Source of the DNA: Lagopus muta
Lineage: Eukaryota > Chordata > Aves > Galliformes > Phasianidae
DNA: 64,000 bases
Reading direction: 5' to 3'
NCBI RefSeq assembly: GCF_023343835.1
Contig: NC_064434.1
Coordinates: forward strand, 9,343,505-9,407,504
Part shown: one piece after another, positions 22,516-35,526 of the stretch
Layout: each line of letters starts with the position of its first letter
How positions within the stretch are numbered: the first letter of the stretch is position 1
Program-made: the position numbers and the translations under genes
The notes under the pieces: model-generated
What the model was told of the DNA's origin: nothing
Seen by the model: only the letters and a program-made list of their open reading frames with translations
Databases searched by the model: none

Positions 22516-25014
22516 TCTTCCATTCCCTGTCTTCTCTTGCTAATTTATAATTGTTCAGATCCTGCCAAGTTTGATTATCTTTGACTGCCATTACAATAAT
22601 GGCAATGGATTGTGCTTAGCAGTACTTGAGTCGTGCAGTACCTTACCAGATTGTGCCCCTGGTCACATCTATAAATTACGCTTCTAATGGCACCTGAAGC
22701 AGACTTAAGATAAGAAAAATCCCCATGCAAATCTGTACTTTATTCTTTGCCTTAAAGTCAAAGATCAAGCATCTGCTTTAGTGCTGAATTATATTTTCAC
22801 TCCCCACTATCAAGGGATCAAACCAGCCTGTCAACCAGCCCTGCTCAACAAGGAATATTTCCAGTTCCTTCACCAAAGACACAGAAGCGTTCTGCTAAAA
22901 ACAGCCCAGGTTCTGCTTTCTTGTGGAACAGTGGGGGGAAATTCTGGCTTTTTCAAATTTTAGGAGGCACAGGAGGAGAAGAGTGAAGAGGCAACAAATG
23001 CATTTTATGGGCCCCTTATGTCAGTGTCTGTGAGGTACGCAGATTCATAGCAGACCACAGTGTTCAGAGGATGCTGTCACTGCTCTTCATATACACTGAA
23101 ATGCACACAGTGAGGAGAAATGCAGAGGCACACGCTTTCGGCAATGCCTCTACTTCCTACTGATCTAACAAAATTCAGGATTTGGGGAGGCCTCTGCAGG
23201 GAATCAGAAGATTGTTACAATGCATGAGGGTGCATTTTGTGATCTGTGATACGTGTGAAGCACTGAGAAGGGGATGTCTGCACAGATTTCTTTCGACGTA
23301 AAGTAAACTTTACAGACTGCAACTGTGAAGGAGGAGAACTACTGTCCCTGGTGGTCTCTGTCAGCCTTCTGCTGTGATGAATACCAGAAAACAGGGCTGG
23401 GACCTTCCTCAGGACTTCCTAGACACGGCAGACCTTGATTCTTTACAACAATCCGTCCTCCTGAACCATTTGAGCTAAAAAAAAAAAAAGCATGAATATA
23501 AACAATTATTGTTATTTCTAATTTCTTCTCTTTCCCTGTTTTGTTTTTTATGATTTTAAATTATCTTCTTAGCTTTCCTATGGATGAGTCTTGAGCTCTT
23601 AGCAAAATCCTTAGCACCCATAAGAAAAAGAAGGTAAACAAGTTGTCCAGTTTCTCGTGGTAAAGCAAATAAAGCAGAACAGATTTTAACATCAAGTTTT
23701 AGTTTCTTTAAAGATGGATAAAAAAGAGATCTCATTTAAAAGTATAAATCTTATTGCCAGACGAAGGAGATCATTAGAAAAGCTTTTCCTTTTGGTAAGG
23801 TGTGCTGGGAGTCGTTCCTGACACTAACTGCCATGTCCCAGCCGTTAAGAGAGAGAGCAACGATCAGACTTGCAAATCCCCTCGGTTAGATTAAGGTGAA
23901 ATGACGTTCAAGGTCCAAACACGGTCATCAATTTTAATGAGGGTTCCTCTAATACAATTACGAGTATCGGCACTCTTACAATTATGTCTAAGCTGTTCTG
24001 CTAACCTATCTGACACTATAGGAAATCGAAATAAGCTTTGTGTTACTTAGCAACTTGAAGAGAAGGAAAAAGAGAGAGATGGACAGAAGTAGAGAGCACC
24101 GGTCGGGTTGCAGCCCTGCTCCATCCAGGTAGGGTGCTTGGTCTGAAAGTGTTCATCCAGAGGTGCCACCTGAGCTGCTCCTGAGCACCTTTTGTGCCCG
24201 CTAGATGTGGGGCTTCAAGCAGCACATCCACAGGTAAAGCTGCGTTATCACTGAACAGGGAGTTTGGGTCAGAGCAAGGCCATCCCAGCTCCCTCACCTC
24301 ATCCTTGAGCAGCTCACCTATTGTCATGGTGACCATCCTATCTTGCAAGTGTTTGAGGCATTTCCAGGCATACCACAGATAAGGTGTTTCCCACTTGTCT
24401 GCTGTACCAACTCACTAGTATTCACTTGGAAATGGATCCCAGCTTGATTCTCAAAGACAATTATAAACATTCACAGCTGATCAATGCATAACTTTCACAA
24501 AAATGAAAGGTTATTTTGTCTGTATCAAAGAAGTTTTTTTAAGTCTCCTTAGTAAAGGTGTGAGTTCTAACAATAAACACATGCTCCTTGTACTGCAAGG
24601 GTGCAAATTAATTCATTTTGAGTTAATGGTTTGTAAAGTGCTTGAAAAGTTGAAAGCAGGCATCCCAGTAATGCAGAATATTTTGGATTACTGCTACTAA
24701 GTGACAGTGCTTGTCTTGTTAACTGGTTTAACTATCTGTAGCATAATCGTTTTACAATTAGGCAACACTAGAATCCTTCAGAGGTCTAAGGATACGAGGG
24801 TTTTTTTCTGCACTATAGACTACACAGACTTCTGTGCACAATTATACATACATTATGTATACCAGTCATATTTGAAAATGTATTCACAGAACACAGCTAA
24901 ATCAATACTAAAAGAAAACTTACTGTGACTGCAGGTAGTTGAGCATCTGGTCAGGTCACAGAAGTATTTCAGTAACTGTTCCATTGTAATAAAGAAGTTT
25001 CTTTTCTCAAGTGT
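22516..25014. other. Upstream flank of the transporter gene
   Basis: Must hold the transporter promoter and any noncoding 5' exon, but I cannot place a TATA box or CpG island. A minus-strand open frame at 24043-24348 is unrecognised. Confidence 0.4.
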
Positions 25015-25137
25015 AAATGTAAGGCTCTGTGGAGGAGCTGAGAGGATCTTCTCAAACCTTTACAGTTTTGGCTCCTAGAAATAGAACTAGATGATCTTTG
25101 AGGTCCCTGCCAACCCAAGCCATTCAATGATTCTAAG
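25015..25137 (+). mobile_element. CR1 LINE terminal scrap
   Basis: Ends TAGATGATCTTTGAGGTCCCTGCCAACCCAAGCCATTCAATGATTCTA, the CR1 3' terminus. The part before 25080 is degraded. Confidence 0.75.
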
Positions 25138-26187
25138 AAATAAAGAACTCCTAATCTAATACTGTAGAACCAGAATTTGTTCAAACTTGATCATGTCTTA
25201 AAAATTTCTGTAAGACCACTCAGCGAGGATTAATTAATTGGTGAGCCAAAGCCTCAGTCAGTTTCTAAAGGGAGTCTATTTCTATTCCTCTGATCGTTGT
25301 CACTCAGTTCTATCTCCTACCCAAGGTAATAATAACTCTAATTAATAAGATAAGAACCTGAGGCTACTCCTGTTGAAGCTCAGATGGTCTGACTTCTCTG
25401 GATTTTTTTTCCATTGACTTCATTCTTTTTTTGACCGGTATCAGCAGTGGGGTGCAGGCAACCACAGATACTTTAGTCAAGTGGATTGGCACCATTATCA
25501 AAGCATTTGTCAAGATTGGATATGTAAAGATGTATCTCACTGCTCCACTTCAAAAACTGTGTATGAGCAGGAGTAAAAATAAAGCACTGCTTTCCCCTTC
25601 TGGGGAACAGCAAAACTTTGTTATTCAGGCTGCCATGTACAGGTCTGCAACCGAAGCAGCTCTCACTGGCCATTTGACATTGCAGTGGCTGGTTGCCATC
25701 TACTGGTCTCTAAGCAATAAAGCAGCTTTGTCCAGTGAATTCTGGCTTGCTCTACTTCAGAGATTGATATCTTGCATTACTGATTAAAAAGGAAATATGC
25801 AACAAGTGTTAGTTCTTGAGCATTAATGTAACATGAATTGAAAGTATGTTGAGCTCATGAATGAAAATTGCCCTTTATGTCACTAGGACTGTTTTTATCC
25901 CAGCAATAACTACAAGCACTACAGAAAAATAATTTAACATAAAAGCTGATGTCAGTTAGTAAAAAGCAGAAAAAACGTGCACAAATAATTTGCAGTGCTT
26001 AATTTTGGGCCCTGGGAGCTGCATTTGGAACACAGTTATAGGCTCATCTTCTCTCTATGCTATACTTTGGAAAGAGTTTCCATTCTCAGAACAGAAAGTA
26101 AAAACAACCTACAACCCGAGATCAGTGGCCAAAGCCTGCAGCTTTCCTGAGGCAGGCATTTCTTTATGCCTACTAATGCCTACTAAG
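25138..26187. other. Intergenic DNA, no feature recognised
   Basis: A 118-codon plus-strand frame at 25431-25787 matches nothing I know and has no splice context. Confidence 0.4.
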
Positions 26188-26375
26188 AATCATTTGAGTT
26201 AGAAGGGATCCTTAGAGACCATCTAGTCCAATTCCCCTGCAATTGAACAGGGGCACCTACAACTCCATCAGGTGCTCAGAGCCCCATCCAGCCTGCCCTT
26301 GAGTTTCTCCAGGACAGGGCATCTGCCACCTCTGGGCAACCTGTGCCAGTGCCTCAGCACCACCTGTACTTGTGA
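26188..26375 (-). mobile_element. CR1 LINE 3' fragment
   Basis: AATCATTTGAGTTAGAAGGGATCC, then CATCTAGTCCAATTCCCCTGC and GGGCAACCTGTGCCAGTGCCTCA, reverse CR1 order. Confidence 0.88.
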
Positions 26376-27689
26376 TATAAGCAGAGCTATCTGTTGAAAG
26401 GAGGGAGGCAACAAACGCTAGGAAACTGGAGCTCTGAAATAGGTTTTGAGCCCATAAGAAAAAATGGAGCAGAGAGAAAACATGTCACATGTGCGCTATG
26501 TGAAAATAGAAGGAAAAGTTGACTCACTCAGAGGTGTTTGCCTGGGCAGGGGGTGCCCTGTGGTGCTGGGCTCCAGGCACTCGCCTTCCACGAGCCCAGC
26601 CAGCACCACTGCTGGCTTCCAGCTACCAGAGCTGACCTGCACTCAGCCAGGGGCCGACTGGTGAGCTCCAGGCTGCTGCTGTCGCTTGGTAAGACCCCAG
26701 CACATTCTGGTTCTGCAGCTGCTGAACTGAAATACTGGGTTTTGTTTTGCATGATGAAGTGTCGCACGTTGTGCCAATCAGATACTGGGCATTTTGTTTC
26801 GTTGTCTTATTGTGTTCAGGAGGAAGCTGTTAGCGTTGTACTGTATGTTCTGTGCTGCCCTATGGAGCTGTACGTTGGGCAGTAACAGTCCAACCTCTCC
26901 ATGCTGCATGGAAGGACACTTCAGTAAAAGAACTCATATAGAAAATAGTAATGGAGCAACACAAAACAAGGCTCATACGTGAAAAGGAAATAATAACCAC
27001 TTGCATCAGTACTGGTCCCACTGCTGCATGCAAAGGTCAGGACTTGTTACTTAAAGTTTATTTTATAAATATCAAATAAAAATAGACAATTTAATTAAGA
27101 AGGTTTATAATAAAATTAGAAAGGAGAATTCTGCTTCTAATATGATTAGAGTAGCATTCTGAAGTTAAACAGGCAAATAAAGTATATGTTTTTGCCAATA
27201 GATGCTGCATACATTGGAAAGCAGTACAACCACAGAAGATCCCAAGAGATGCACAGACGCAGCAGGAGAGGACGTGTGTAAGTGTTCATTCCCCAACCTG
27301 GGGGAATATAACTTCAACAAAACAAACAGAAAAAAAACAACAGCTGTAGACTGATGCTGCCTCCAAGGTTCCCCACTTTGGCACTACAGTTACTGTACCA
27401 ACACTGTGCTGTTGCTGTGTTTTCTTTCACCTGTTCACATCCACATTTCCTGCTTTTATCTACCTATGCACATACAGACACCGAGTATTCCAAACCTGTC
27501 CTGTTCTCTTTTTCACACCTTAGAACACCTTTACATTTGCCTTTATAATCTCTTTGCATCTCTTTGTACTCTGAAGAATTCCTTTTAAATCTTGAAACTC
27601 TTTTTTTATTATTATTACTTCTTAGCTTTAACTGAAGATTAACTTCTCCTACATGAAGTCTGTTTTGAAGAATCACCTCGTCTGTTTTT
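26376..27689. other. Intergenic DNA, no feature recognised
   Basis: AT-rich after 27050. Open frames around 26464-26885 overlap on both strands and are unrecognised. Confidence 0.4.
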
Positions 27690-27845
27690 GAAGAATCACC
27701 TACCAGCACTGCGCACTGCCCACGTCCCTCAGTGCCATATCTACATTTCCAGAACACCTCCAGGGACAGTGACTCCATCTGCTCTATGGGCAAAAATGCA
27801 TTCCTCCATTTATGAATAGATTGCCCTTTCCCTAATACTAAATGG
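27690..27845 (-). mobile_element. CR1 LINE short fragment
   Basis: ACTGCCCACGTCCCTCAGTGCCATATCTACATTTCCAGAACACCTCCAGGGACAGTGACTCCA is reverse CR1 3' UTR. The tail is missing. Confidence 0.7.
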
Positions 27846-30472
27846 TTTGTTATTTCCAAAACAAACTTTTACAACTCTCGCTTGTAGTTTAATCTATAAC
27901 TTCATATTCACTGTGTTAGGTACCATTCTGTAACAAGACAGTGTCATCTCTACAGTTCTTATTAAAAATATCATAATGTTGCTGGTCCAAATCATGCCAG
28001 CTTCTCTTAGCTCCAAAAGCAACATAGTGACCATGTGTATATAACTCAAAGTCTTAAAGACTTTCCCCAAACCAACCTTGTATCACAAGAGACATTCCAG
28101 GTCATACTGGCTGTTAGAAAATAGAACAGAGGACTGGTTGAAGTGCAGCCTGTTAAATAAATTACAGCCCTGTGCTTTACACCCATATAAAGACCATTCC
28201 TGCACTCAGTGCAACCCCTGCACTTTGTGCCTGCTCCTCCTGGTCAGCTGCAGCCAGGGGAGGCATCTTCCTCCCAACAGCCCAAGTGGCTGAAGAGCTG
28301 CTTGCCCATCTGGAAGGACACACCGAGAAACGCAGCCAGGAAGAAAAGTAGGGTAACGTGGCTTGCAGCAGCTCGTGGAGGCAGCAGCTGTGGGCTGCCT
28401 CCCTGCCTGTTTACTTTCTTTTGGTCACGCTGTAAGAGCAGGGTGGGGCTGGGTAGGCTTATCCCTACATCACACTTTCTGCCATCAACATGTGGGGCAG
28501 GTCCATACTGCACTTCCCCAGCACTGAGTGGGGTTTCCACAGAGCCAGGCATGGCACAAGGGCAGACTTTGTCCCCACGTGCCCAGAACATTTAATGCGA
28601 GGGGTGGGCATGGGTGTGCCAGGGCTCCAGGCTGTACCTGGGCACCAAGGTGACTTCCTAGGATAAGCTTAGGCAGGGACAAGGGGGCTCATCCTGTCTC
28701 CATGTCTGTTACTGCCTACCTTCTCCAAGAGCCAAGACAAGGGTTTAATTTTAACAGCCTATTTAATTATAACCTCACTTTCACTCTGCCAAATGTCAAG
28801 AGGAAAAAAAAAAAACCGAAAACAACACGTTTGCCTGGAAAAATCACATAGGTGATGATGCTGTGCTAATATCTCTGACTGATGCTTTATGAAATTGTAA
28901 CAAACATATTTTGCAGTTCCTGTTTCATCTTGTACAGCTTTACCAATAGAAAAACTAAAGATCTTGGGAAGATAGTGATGTGTTGATAGTGTAATTGCTC
29001 CCATCTGTAGCTTCAGTTAAAGTTATAAATAGATAGGAATAAAAGGATGAAATGAATTACACATCTTTTCTTGGGCCTTACAGGGGAAGCATGTGTGGGA
29101 GAGGGGAAAAGAATCCTATCAACTTATAATTCCATTTGGTATTTTAATTTAAGATAGGATGAAGAAAATGACTGTGCTTAAAGACTTGCAGGATTCGTTC
29201 TGGGCCCAGATTACAGCTTCCTAATTGCCCTTGTTGGTGATACAGTCAGCTGTCAAATTCATGACATAACGATGATGTCCAAGAATTCCTCTGAAGTAAT
29301 ACTGCTCTCTTAGACGGTATTTGATAAATCTATAGATGCTGTCTCCCAGTTTTTACCCCATAGCCAAAATGAGTGGATACGTTCTTTTATCGGTGCATAC
29401 AAACTTCCTGTTCTGCAGCCCATAAATAGGATGTATTGGGAGGGAAGGAAGAAGTTTTCCAGCTGAACTGGATTCCTGTTTGGAGCCAGCTGAAGCCGGT
29501 AGGCACAGCAAGCCTCTGGCTCTGGGGTGTGTGGGCTGGTACCTATTTTTCCTGTTCCAGGGGAAAGGGAATTAATGACACCACTTTGAACAGCTAATCT
29601 CTGCTTCCCTCTTGCAAAGCTCTTTGCCCCCATTGTGACAGAACAGCAAAGGCATACCCGGGTGGCTTCTCCCCACATTCACAGAAGAACAAAGAGCTGC
29701 TCTTCTCACCCTGCCTTTTCCTTCTGCTACAGACACAGGCTCACCCTTTGGGCTCCCACCCCTGTGCTGGGGGTGTGGATGCAGCAGTGGCTGTTGGGCC
29801 CAGATAGGAGATTAGCTGAAGGCAGGAGTCCTGTACTGCAAGAGGGGAAGAGCTGATTCCAAAACAGCATTTTGCAATGTCAGAAAATACATTATTTAAT
29901 CTCAGTGGCTTTTTTTTGTTTTTGTTTTGTTTTGCTCTGTGTTTAAGTAACTGCCTAGGAAGAGGAACACATTTGAAACAGCAGAGGTACTTTAAAAGTC
30001 TGTAAAACCTGCAGACGTAAAGATAAGCTCACATATGCATGAGCACTATTTATGCAACACTTGATGCAATACATGCATAGCTTTGACACCTACTTTTCAG
30101 TGTTACAGCACTCAACCATTTTGTTTATGCTCAGGAAGCAAGCAAGTATTGTCCTTCTTGAGTCTCTTTCTGGCATGGAACACTCACTGTGCTGTGCCTT
30201 GTTGCTCTGAAGGCATGTTTGACATAGCATATATTTTGTTTTCTTGATGTGCCAGCGGGTATGTCTTCACAGCAAAACAGCAGGCCAGAAGGGTGGCTTT
30301 TATCAGCTCTGAGATGATACACCCGTGCTGCATTTTGGTATTCAAGTGATGAGTTCAGTCATACAGACACAGTGAGTTGCTTGTGGTCAGCCCTCTTTAC
30401 ACTGTAAGAAGAAGAATCTATAGTCTAGAAATCACAACACAAGAGCAAAGATGAGAAGTCCCCACATGTTAC
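27846..30472. other. Intergenic DNA, no feature recognised
   Basis: A GC-richer patch at 28200-28660 has open frames on both strands without similarity or splice sites. No repeat family recognised. Confidence 0.4.
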
Positions 30473-30582
30473 CTTAAGTAAGTTCCACTTAGTGCAGAGC
30501 TGCTTCTTTCGGTCCTCATCAGAAGAACTTGCTGGAGGTGTTGATGTTGCAGTCAGCAATAGGTGCAGGGGCACTGATGAGC
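30473..30582 (-). CDS. Orphan internal-exon candidate, function unknown
   Basis: On the minus strand TTTCTCTTCTCAG precedes a 110-base segment that ends CTTAAG before GTAACA. Only one of three frames is open across it: two bases of a split codon, then SSVPLHLLLTATSTPPASSS and 16 more residues ending KWNLLK in phase 0. The other two frames have stops. The peptide is serine/threonine-rich then charged and I do not recognise it. It lies upstream of the transporter gene on the same strand, but joining it to the acceptor at 22372 would not keep the transporter frame. It could be a 5' UTR exon of that gene, an exon of an unknown gene, or chance. Confidence 0.25.
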
Positions 30583-31616
30583 CTGAGAAGAGAAAGTGAT
30601 AGAAGCACAAAGTACTGCTGCAGATATTTGTTCTAGTTTATGCTTGCTATCACGGCTCCTAATTTGTTAGGATGCAGATTCTAGATCATTTAAACTGGGG
30701 AGACTTTATGCAACCTAATTACAATTTCCAGATGTGCTCTGAGGATTCCTATAATGGTTTTGCTTAGGAGAAAAAAAAAACAAACATTCTTGCCCCCATC
30801 CTTTGTTTGGATATGGCTGAATGACCCATCTTCCTCATCTACTTGCACAAAACTAATTACTGTCACTGCCTTTTTTTTTCAAGTGCTCATGTGATTACTT
30901 CACTGCTCAGGATAGTTCTTTGAACTTCTTTATCTTCTATTAGAAATAAGAGTGTTACTCATTACAGTGTAATATATGAAATGAGTGAGAATCAATGTAA
31001 TGCTTATCTCTGTGGTTTCATTCTTTGTGCTGAATACAATAGGCGATCCTTGGTTTTAAGAGCCACAATCTTCACTTCGCATGTAGAGTTTCTGGAACTT
31101 ATTTCTCCAAAGGAAAGGAAAACATACTCCTGTTGAGACAATAAAGCTTTTTTTCTTAAGATAAGGGCCAAGAGCCACTCTGCTGAGGATGAGATGAATG
31201 TGGAACTAAAAAACAGCTGGCATTATCTCTGACTTTGCCACTCCACAGCCATCCCCATTTATGTACATGTAGTGATGTCATTAGTCACTCCTGTTACAAT
31301 GGCTGTCTCTGGTTGTTGCAACTCTGAGGTATGTTTATGAGCCTCATTTATAGCCCAGCCAATTAGGAGGAGGTGAATGACTCAGGGACAAAAGCTGCCT
31401 TACTGGTGAAACGAGCGTTCAGCTGACTTCTGGGCAGTGTTAGCACAGACTTGGCAAAGCAGCTCCACGAGATACACTTCTTTCTCGTAACAAGTTCACA
31501 AAGACATGCTGCAGGGTTGTGCTTTCAATTCACCGACACCTCCTTTTGTGCATTTCCTTTAAACCTCTGGAAGAAAAGCTTTTGGGAAGGTTGGAAATGT
31601 TTTCAGAAGCAATTGC

Positions 31617-31697
31617 CATAGAATCATAGAACCGTAGCATCACTAAGGTTAGAAAAGAGCTCTAAGGTCATCTAGTCCAACCGTACGTAACCATCTA
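31617..31697 (-). mobile_element. CR1 LINE terminal scrap
   Basis: CATAGAATCATAGAACCGTAGCATCACTAAGG then TCATCTAGTCCAACCGTACG, the reverse of a CR1 3' end. Confidence 0.8.
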
Positions 31698-34600
31698 ATG
31701 GCAAGTCAGCCTCCCTGCATTTTGAAACAACAGGATAGCAACGAGAAAGTCCAAAATTGTGACTAGCAGCAAAAATTGTCATAATTCAGCTGAGCATTTC
31801 TGTTGGTTCTAACATGAAGCATTCTCATTTGTACCGCCTACTGTGCCATGCCAGTTGAAAGCTAGTACAATAAACAAATAAGTAATCCAAGGTGGTCTTC
31901 ATTGAAGAAATTTAGTGTTGCACTGGCAAGGGAAACAAATGGAACCATTCTGAGCAGCACAGCAGAATGGGCTTTCAGAAAACTGATAGCACGGCTGCTG
32001 TCAAATGGTTTACAGGAAACACACTAAAGGAAAGCCTTTTTGTGCCAGTTTTTGTGCTGTTAAATGGAAAATTTGAAGGATGCTAAAGTAACTCAGAAGA
32101 GTTCTTCCTGTTACATTCACGGAAAATAGCTCAAAGGTGTGTGCATTTCAACATTAAAATCAAGTACTTGCATACATTGGGTCAAATGTCTCTGTATCAG
32201 GAGGTTTGAGGCAGGAGTAGCCTATGAAGCTTCAGGCAGCATTAGTGCAAGGAGAAGCTGCAGCAGAAGCTGCATTAATGAACAGGCTGCGTAGGCAAAA
32301 GCAGCTCTGAGTTAGTGTGGTGAGTGGCCATGGAAAGTCTGTGTTTGTAAAGCAAAGGTGAGGAAAAAGGATGTGTGGGTGGGAAAGTCCCTCTGTGCAA
32401 AATCTACAGTGTGTAAGTAATGCGCGAGGCCCCAGGGAGAGGCTGGCCCAAAGGGATGCCGGGGCACTGGGCTACAGCTCTTATCTCAGTACACACTCCT
32501 GAACATCACAGCCACTGCTGGTCTAAAACATGAAATACCAACCCACAGCCATGCATTTAGCAATGAATCTTGTGCAGGTGGTATCTCAGGTTTTTTTTAA
32601 TTAATTAAGAGTATGCCTGTTGACAAAGTGGAATCCAGAACTGTGCATGAGCTGCCAGAGGTACTATGCGGCATGTGGGATAATTAATAACTTTATCAAA
32701 ACAGGAGCTGCTCCTGTGAACTCACAAAGCATTCATCTGAGTCAGCACTTCTCTCGTGGAGATGTAGGTAACAAGGGTTGTGCTCGGGGGATGTCCTGCC
32801 ACTCCAAGGCCCTGCTCTGGAATGTGGACAGATAGCTCTAATCAATTTGGATCTGCAGTGCTGTGCAGCCTGAAGGTGGTAGGTAGTGAACTGTGGCTCT
32901 TATTTCAGAGGCTGAGCAAGGCTCACCCTTTTATGACTGCTCCTCATGGGCAGCAGGATGGTGATTAGACTGCAAGCAGGGCTGAGACAGAGGTTCTTGA
33001 GTTCTTCCCTGCAGCAGAGGACAGACAAAGCTGTGTCTGATTTTCATGACTCTGTAAGGAAATCAGACCTGCAGGTCTCGAGTGAAGAAATCAAATCTAG
33101 GGGCCCCCAGTCCTTGAGATGTAGGGGGGTTAACATTGGCTTAAAAGAGCACAGCTTCACGTAGGGACTTGCATCTTTTCTAGAGATGCTTTGAGAAGGT
33201 CTACCGTATCAATTTATTTAATTTCCATGGAGAAATGCCTTTGATTTAATTAAGTCTGGTTAATTATTTGCCGCCATGCTAGGTCTAACAGCATGATACG
33301 TCAGAGACGCTGAGGACGTGCGCCTCCTGGCACACCGAGAGAAATTTTGTTCACATGGAGAGCTTTGGGTCCTGACGTTTGTGGTTTTGGAAAATGTAGG
33401 CACCAGTCGGATTAAACACCGGCTGAGCGGGATAGTTAGGACTGCAGCTCCTTGATTAGGGAACTTGCCCAAGTTGCACAGCAAGACTCTGGAGGAAGGC
33501 AGCAGCACCCTGATTTTCACTATCCTTGGCTACTTCTCTAAACTGTGGGCCATATATTTGGATGGCATTGAGGATGCTCATTCACAGGAAAAAAAAAAAC
33601 GAAAACAAAAAACCAACCACAGCCAGACTATGTTTATCAGTGCTTATCAGAAACATCTGGAGTGTGAGCAGAGCCCAGTCGGCTGTTAATATCTCCTTAA
33701 CAAAAAAGAAATAGATAAGAAAAGCATTTTGTAATGGAGCAATACTAAGTTAAAGTATGTCAAGCATTAAGTAATTTTAAATTTTCCACTCAGAGGAAAA
33801 GATAAAGACTATTCTTGAACTTTTTTAACGTGAGACAGAACTTCAGTGATACCATTAGACTGTGCTGTGTGTGGTTATGGAATTTACTCTCTAGAAAAAT
33901 TATTAAGAAAATAACAAAGCAATATTTCTCAGATCAAATCCTGAACCGTTTCCACTTAAACAGGGTTTTCCAGTACTGAGGAGCAGACTGATTCAGAAGT
34001 CCTTCAAGCTTATCATATACATGTCGAATTCCTCCTGAACACTGAATGCTTCATACACGCGCTTTGCTGCTGATCAGAATTACCCAGGATAGACCGGGCC
34101 TCCAGAAGGGTCTGAGTTGGTATAATACAGACCAGCTGTTGCAGCTGCCTGGGACAGCAAGAACAGCCCCTGCTTGCAGCACAGGCTGTGACTCGGAGGC
34201 CGACTCAGAGGCCTCCTCTCCTCCAGAGAGCAGAGGAAGTGGCTCTGCAGCCCTGCAGACAAAGGTGGCAGTGGGACAGGACACAGGATCACAGTGATTA
34301 GCCGGGCGTCTGGCTGCTTAGCGTTAAGCTGAAATCATTTTCATTTCTTAGGAAAACATTTATCAGGAAATGGGAACTTTTATGCCCCCAGCAGCGAGTT
34401 TTTCCTTCAGGATGCCTCTACGGAAGCAGTTGGCGGGCAGACCTCTGCTCCCCAGCAGGCCACCCCAAAGTCCCTGCTCCCCATCGATGCGCTGCTGTCC
34501 TGTTGGGCACCACACGAGCCCCAGGCTGGTGGACAGGCCTGCTGTGTGCAGGAGGAACTGGGGCAGCAGCGCTGTGCAGCCTGCTGGGACCGATAACGGG

Positions 34601-34834
34601 GTCCCACCCTAAGGTGTGATCTAAGGATGGCTTCCCGAGTGCCCTGCAGCCAGCCAGGCTTAGCGGACCTGCTGAGGAGGCAGACAGCATATTTCCTCGT
34701 GGAATCTGCGTTTTGAAGTGACACTGACAGGCTGGGCCCTGTGTCCTACGAGAGAAATGCTGCTGGGAATAATTGGGGTTGTAATTCAGCGTGGCCGACA
34801 AACCCCACAGCGAGCTGCTGTTGGGAACCTGTAG

Positions 34835-34900
34835 TAGCAGGGGGCCGGAGTCCATAAACCCCAGAGGTCCCTTCCAACCCTGCCATTCTGTGGTTCTAGC
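34835..34900 (+). mobile_element. CR1 LINE terminal scrap
   Basis: AGAGGTCCCTTCCAACCCTGCCATTCTGTGGTTCT is a CR1 3' terminus in sense orientation. Confidence 0.7.
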
Positions 34901-35267
34901 AGTGCTTACTGACTGCAAGGCAATGATGTATTTATCAACAGCTGTATCTGAGGTCGCGCATTTCACGTTCTCGGGGAAGAACTAAATCCTCCCACGGCCA
35001 TCACACACAGGCACATCAGCCAATTAGTAACTCCGGCCACGCGTGTACTGTTTACTGTATGAACAACGCGCCTTTCCCCGCTCCGCGGCCTTCCTTTGGG
35101 AAGCCGATAACGTCGAAAACCTCCCGGGAGAAGCGACGGCCACACAGCCCGAGGGCAGAGCGGCGAGGGCCGCTCCGAGGGGAGGAGGGACGCCGGCGGG
35201 CGGCGCACGCGCGGTGAGCGGCGGAAGGGGCCGGGGGCCGCCTCCCCGCCTCCTCCCGGCGTGGGGC

Positions 35268-35277
35268 GCGCATGCGC
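35268..35277. promoter_or_regulatory. NRF-1 binding motif
   Basis: GCGCATGCGC is the perfect palindromic NRF-1 core. It lies about 100 bases before the likely transcription start region. Confidence 0.6.
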
Positions 35278-35370
35278 TGTGGCGGCGGCAGGGGCGAGCG
35301 GCGGCGGTGGCGGCGGGGGGAGCTTTGCCGCGCTCTCGCTCTCCCTCTCCCTCCGCGCGCGCCCTCCCGC

Positions 35371-35379
35371 CATGTTGTT
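35371..35379 (+). promoter_or_regulatory. YY1-type motif with embedded minimal uORF
   Basis: CCGCCATGTTG matches the YY1 core GCCATNTT that often lies just inside transcription starts. If transcribed, its ATG opens a three-codon uORF (ATG TTG TTG TGA). Confidence 0.45.
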
Positions 35380-35526
35380 GTGAGCCCCTCGCGGCCGAGG
35401 GGGGGGGGGAGGGGAGGCCGGAAGGAGAGGCGCCGAGAGGAGCGGGGGGCGGCGGGCGGGCGGCGGCGTCCCAGGGCCCGCTCCGGCTCCGGCTCCGTCG
35501 CGGCGAGCGGCGCCGCCAGCCAGCCC
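35380..35526 (+). other. PUM2: PUM2 noncoding first exon (5' boundary uncertain)
   Basis: GCCAGCCAGCCC is followed by a near-consensus donor GTGAGTAG at 35527. This fits a 5' UTR exon spliced to the coding exon at 53550. The start is a guess from the promoter motifs; a transcript end map would fix it. Confidence 0.5.
35418..35424 (+). promoter_or_regulatory. ETS/GABPA-type motif
   Basis: CCGGAAG in the CpG island, a common partner of NRF-1 and YY1 sites in TATA-less promoters. Confidence 0.35.

Larger units (their letters stand above)
30583..35079. other. Intergenic DNA upstream of PUM2
   Basis: Holds two CR1 scraps listed separately. Otherwise I see only short unsupported open frames (for example 34046-34297 and overlapping frames at 34370-34966). 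Confidence 0.4.

Noticed and set aside
24043-24348. 101-codon minus-strand frame upstream of the transporter gene
   Set aside because: No similarity recognised, no convincing acceptor, and the end is low-complexity.
25431-25787. 118-codon plus-strand frame
   Set aside because: No recognisable domain and no promoter, splice or poly(A) context.
28209-28595. Overlapping 128- and 115-codon frames on opposite strands
   Set aside because: GC-rich patch with no family match or splice sites; opposite-strand overlap points to chance.
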